64,000 bases of DNA from Cenococcum geophilum 1.58 (lineage: Eukaryota > Ascomycota > Dothideomycetes > Gloniales > Gloniaceae): contig KV748198.1 in NCBI GenBank assembly GCA_001692895.1, forward strand, positions 966,367-1,030,366, written 5' to 3'. A program made the position numbers and the translations under genes. Within the stretch, counting starts at the first letter, position 1. Each line of letters starts with the position of its first letter. Below are positions 61,401-64,000 of this stretch, piece after piece. The notes under the pieces are model-generated. The model did not search any database. It was not told where the DNA came from and saw only the letters and a list, made by a program, of their open reading frames with translations.

Positions 61401-63291
61401 CGACGGTGCGGGCCTTCATCCGATTTTCGAGTGCTGTCTGCTGGTCTATGAGTGCTTTAACCTCTCCTCGCAGAAGCGGCACTCTTGTCGCGTAAAGCTG
61501 AAAGCGATCAACCGGCGTGGTTCCGGACGGCGACGTCCCTTGCGTCGGCACGTCCTGACTACTATTACTCGGATCCGACACACACTTGAAAAATTCCGAG
61601 AAAAGTGACCACCGCAGTTGCGTAAGTTTGCGGTCATTGGCATCCCACACCTGCTGTAACTCGTTTAGTTCGGTAAGCTGGTCGGTCTCGCTTTTCTGCG
61701 TCACCACTCCATTGGCGTCGACAACAGGCTTTGTAGACGGCGGCATCGGCGGACCATCTGCTGTCTTGCGCTTGTCGTAGTGCCATGAAAAGCCGCCGGG
61801 TGCGCGAGCGAAGTTGTGGGCAAAGATCAGGTCAGCGGCTTTGACGCGCGAGTCGTAATCATCTTCAGTTAGATAGAGGAGCTCCCGAATGCCCATCAGA
61901 CCGGCGGCGATCTGGCTACCGGCTCTCGTGGGCGTTGTTACGGTGGTTCCGGTCTTGGGGTCGACAGTTGTGGTTGGCTTCGAGCTGCTCTTGAGTACAT
62001 CATCTTCGAACGTGGCATCCTTCTCATGNGCCTGGAGAAAAGCCAACACGGCATCTAGCGGCGTTGTCCCTACCGATGCCGGCTCCATGGCCACTTTTTT
62101 GGGGTCGAAAAACTTTGCATAGGTGTCCGCCGGCGTTGGAGGCTTCACGGCCAAGTCAAACTTGACTCCATATCGTGCCCCATGACATATCAGCCTCGTT
62201 CCAAGGGCGCTTTCGACCCTCGCCTTGTTCTCCGTGTCGGCAGTTTCGGTGCTATTCTTGCCGTCTGAACTCGGCTGAGCAAGACAGAACAGATTTTTCA
62301 GCCTTGATTGTAGCTGGGAGGGCGAATCTGCGTTCTTCGCAGCACTGAGCGGATCGTCATCTGGATCTGAATGCCACCCGGCAATGAAATAGTCGCATGT
62401 CGCCTCAGTTAAGTACTGCGGATTTTTACTATCGCCGCTCCACCGGAAATTGTCCTTTGTGGAGAACACGTTTGGATTATGAAGCGAAAAGTCCGCGAAC
62501 AGCGGATTGGACGTATTCATCAGCGTCAACTTGACGCGATCGGCCGCAACAACGCCGGGCTTCGTCGGCTCGCTCCAACCGCTCAATGGCGTCTTCAAGC
62601 CAATGTACATCTCGGCTTGGTTGTTGAGAATGTCGTCATTCGCGTCGACATCGCCGGAATAGGCGACGAACGGTGAAACATCAGTTTGCAAATCTACGTC
62701 GTCGCCCAACGTTTCGATTTTGCGTAGTTTGTCCGACTCGATCACCCATGCCGCTGCTCGGTTAGGGATAGCATTGGTAGGCTGGAAGTCGCGTAGAATC
62801 CGCACCAGGAGCCATCGATTCGGCACCAGCGGAAACACGGGGTTTGGATTCGTCGGCTGGTCCGGCGGCTTGTCCGTCGACGTTGCGCTTTCAGACTGCT
62901 TTGCGGCACTGGCAACACCCGAGCGGTACACCCTTGGTACGGTCCAGTGCAAATACACGCCCAGCCTGCTCCGGTCGACAAACTGCTGCGGCTGCGGGGC
63001 GGGCGCGGGATCCGTCGGCTTGAGCACGCGGAACGGGGTTGCCGAGACCTTGGACACGCGCGGGTTGGTGAGGGCGGGGCGGGCGGTGTGTAGGTCGATG
63101 CGTGGGAGGACGTCGTGCTGGATCTGGGAGTCATCAAGGCGCAGGGAGACGTAGTTGGGCTGGACGATGGGGGTGATGAAACTCTCTCCCGTGTCGCAGA
63201 CGGGCTCGTTGAGGACGAAGGCATCGAGGGCTATGGGGAGGAGGACGTGTTCTAGCGTTTTCTTGGTGGCCGGTGGATTATTCGTCGCCAT
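58425..63291 (-). CDS. Large uncharacterised fungal protein, four exons, 1,543 residues
   Basis: Exons in gene order: 63291-60465, 60415-60050, 59912-59431 and 59381-58425 (stop TGA). Together they make 4,632 nt in one frame; the junction residues fall exactly (Ala943, Trp1065, then a phase-0 join). The start is the first ATG of the frame, in good context (CAAAATGG). No signal peptide or clear membrane span, so probably intracellular. Conserved-looking blocks: GVYLHW (111-116), FPLVPNRW (153-160), CHGARYGVKFD, RAPGGFSWHY, EFQDFVYMDGETGRTPYG, DWENPIFGW (near 1057-1065), and a Thr-Asn-Pro-rich repeat (about 1421-1456). I recall similar uncharacterised proteins in fungi, and LHW..P and PNRW blocks in some bacterial proteins, but know no function and assign none. 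One ambiguous base (62030) leaves one residue unknown. It is the only intact gene here, about 1.1 kb from the repeat block, and shows no RIP damage. Confidence 0.88.
58690..58794 (-). repeat. 24-bp coding minisatellite in the last exon
   Basis: Units of 24 bp begin at 58690, 58714, 58738 and 58762, with a partial unit at 58783. On the coding strand each gives the octapeptide TTNPGATP or a close variant. The low divergence between units suggests recent expansion and possible copy-number variation between strains. Confidence 0.9.
59382..59430 (-). other. Intron 3 of the large gene (49 bp)
   Basis: Donor GTAAGT, a weak CTCAC branch candidate, acceptor CTCAG. Phase-0 junction joining FPVKIGD to AERPYDGVLAYWD in frame. 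Confidence 0.85.
59913..60049 (-). other. Intron 2 of the large gene (137 bp)
   Basis: Donor GTAAGT, branch-like GCTAAC 11 nt before the acceptor, acceptor ACTAG. Splicing creates Trp from T plus GG and joins NPIFG to WIVVNYAD in frame; without it the frame meets stops. Confidence 0.85.
60416..60464 (-). other. Intron 1 of the large gene (49 bp)
   Basis: Donor GTGAGT, branch-like CTAAC, acceptor ending AACAG. Two nearer AG sites would give 28- or 44-bp introns. The 44-bp choice breaks the frame and the 28-bp one is too short to splice; the 49-bp choice gives a smooth HGQF/AITKIAIVDKFGQ junction. Confidence 0.8.
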
Positions 63292-64000
63292 TTTGAATTG
63301 ACGATGGGTAGTTTTAATTTGATGGGCGGCGACTTTTAATCGAATTCCAAGCTCTTCATGGATCAAGTGTCGTCGTATGCCCCTCGATCAAGTGGGCAGG
63401 CATTGCAAATTCGAATTTCCCATGCTCTTTGCGAAGTTGGAGTTGTTCCTTGCTCACTCCCATTCCGCCATGTCGAATGGACCGATAATCGATCGCAGCT
63501 GGGCCGGCCAGAGCGGTCTAACTGGTCATGGTGCATTGTGATGTCCAGCTAAGTCTATGCCGTCTTTGTCGGTGGGTACATACATGCAGCTTGTGCGCAA
63601 GGATGAATTCAGCTGGTTCCACGGAAACTGCCGACGAAAAAGAAAAGCTCTTGGGCCAGATGCCGGGCCTTCAGCCCTAGCGAGAATGAGGGCCACAGAA
63701 ATGGGGTTGTGGCGGGTTTGTTGTGCCCAACGCAGACTGGCAGTTTTTCAGCTTCCGTTGGTCGTGCATTGAGTCGTCCAACCTCGTCATGCACATGCAG
63801 CTGTGGCCTTCGAGCTGATAACCAAGCTCGCGAAGCGGCAATGGCCGTGCGACGCCTAAGTAGATACCTGCCTACTGGTAAGAAGAGCTGAATAAAAAAC
63901 TTGGGTGATACGGAGTACTTTCGACTGTTTCCCCCTGAACGACCACAACCACCAGGAGCACTCTCTCGCCATCGCTCCAATTCCCACCATTAGGTACTCT
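63292..64000. promoter_or_regulatory. Upstream region of the large gene; possible divergent promoter
   Basis: 709 bp of normal composition between the ATG at 63291 and the right edge. The open frames here are short and have no family resemblance. An A-rich GAATAAAAAAC near 63888-63898 followed by a pyrimidine run on the plus strand could be the leader of a gene starting beyond 64000. I see no clear TATA box for the minus-strand gene. Confidence 0.3.

Noticed and set aside
61294-61608. 104-residue open frame on the plus strand
   Set aside because: Antisense shadow of exon 1; no independent start context or motifs.
62720-63154. 144-residue open frame on the plus strand, opposite the large gene
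   Set aside because: Antisense shadow of exon 1 in GC-rich coding sequence; Arg/Gly/Ser-rich without recognisable motifs.
63289-63366. Upstream extension of the large protein by 25 residues
   Set aside because: The extension would need a TTG start; the first ATG of the frame is at 63291, in good context.
63609-63980. 123-residue open frame on the minus strand upstream of the large gene
   Set aside because: No domain resemblance and no splice or context support; likely chance in an intergenic region.

Overview
The window comes from a filamentous ascomycete (Pezizomycotina). Two things point there: a multi-exon gene with very short GT-AG introns (49, 137 and 49 bp, with CTAAC-type branch sites), and about 57 kb of repeats mutated in the manner of repeat-induced point mutation (RIP: C-to-T and G-to-A transitions, loss of CpA, excess of TpA, stop codons throughout). 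I cannot name the species.

Layout. Bases 1 to about 57,290 are an AT-rich block of nested transposable elements. From left to right these are: a minus-strand Copia-like gag fragment running off the left edge (1-1455); a less mutated island (1456-1850); the 5' part of a Crypton-like tyrosine-recombinase transposon (1955-2465); a full-length Gypsy element (2466-8808, 5-bp target duplication GTTAT); and an outer Gypsy-like gag/protease fragment (8814-23933). The outer fragment is interrupted by a full-length minus-strand Copia element (9802-15964, duplication GATAC) and a full-length minus-strand Tad-like LINE (16577-22152, 16-bp duplication). Next comes a 5'-truncated minus-strand Gypsy (23934-about 33616) that carries another minus-strand Copia (27233-33288, duplication CTTAT). 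A gag-like element of unresolved family (33617-34892 and 53086-about 54830) is split by a second full-length Gypsy (34893-53085), which itself carries two related Copia elements (39792-45740, duplication GTATA; 46081-51965, duplication CTAAC). The block ends with a degraded hAT DNA transposon (about 54831-57325).

Bases from about 57,300 to 64,000 have normal host composition. They hold a decayed coding remnant (57408-about 58100) and one intact four-exon minus-strand gene (58425-63291) for a 1,543-residue protein that I recognise only as a large uncharacterised family. It is the only intact host gene in the window.

How the pieces relate. The repeats do not work together. They record at least three layers of insertion, resolved by paired LTRs and target duplications. 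LTR pairs differ by about 6-8%, almost all transitions, so they cannot be read as a clock. I found no RNA genes, CRISPR arrays or bacterial-type operons, and no convincing undescribed defence or biosynthetic system.
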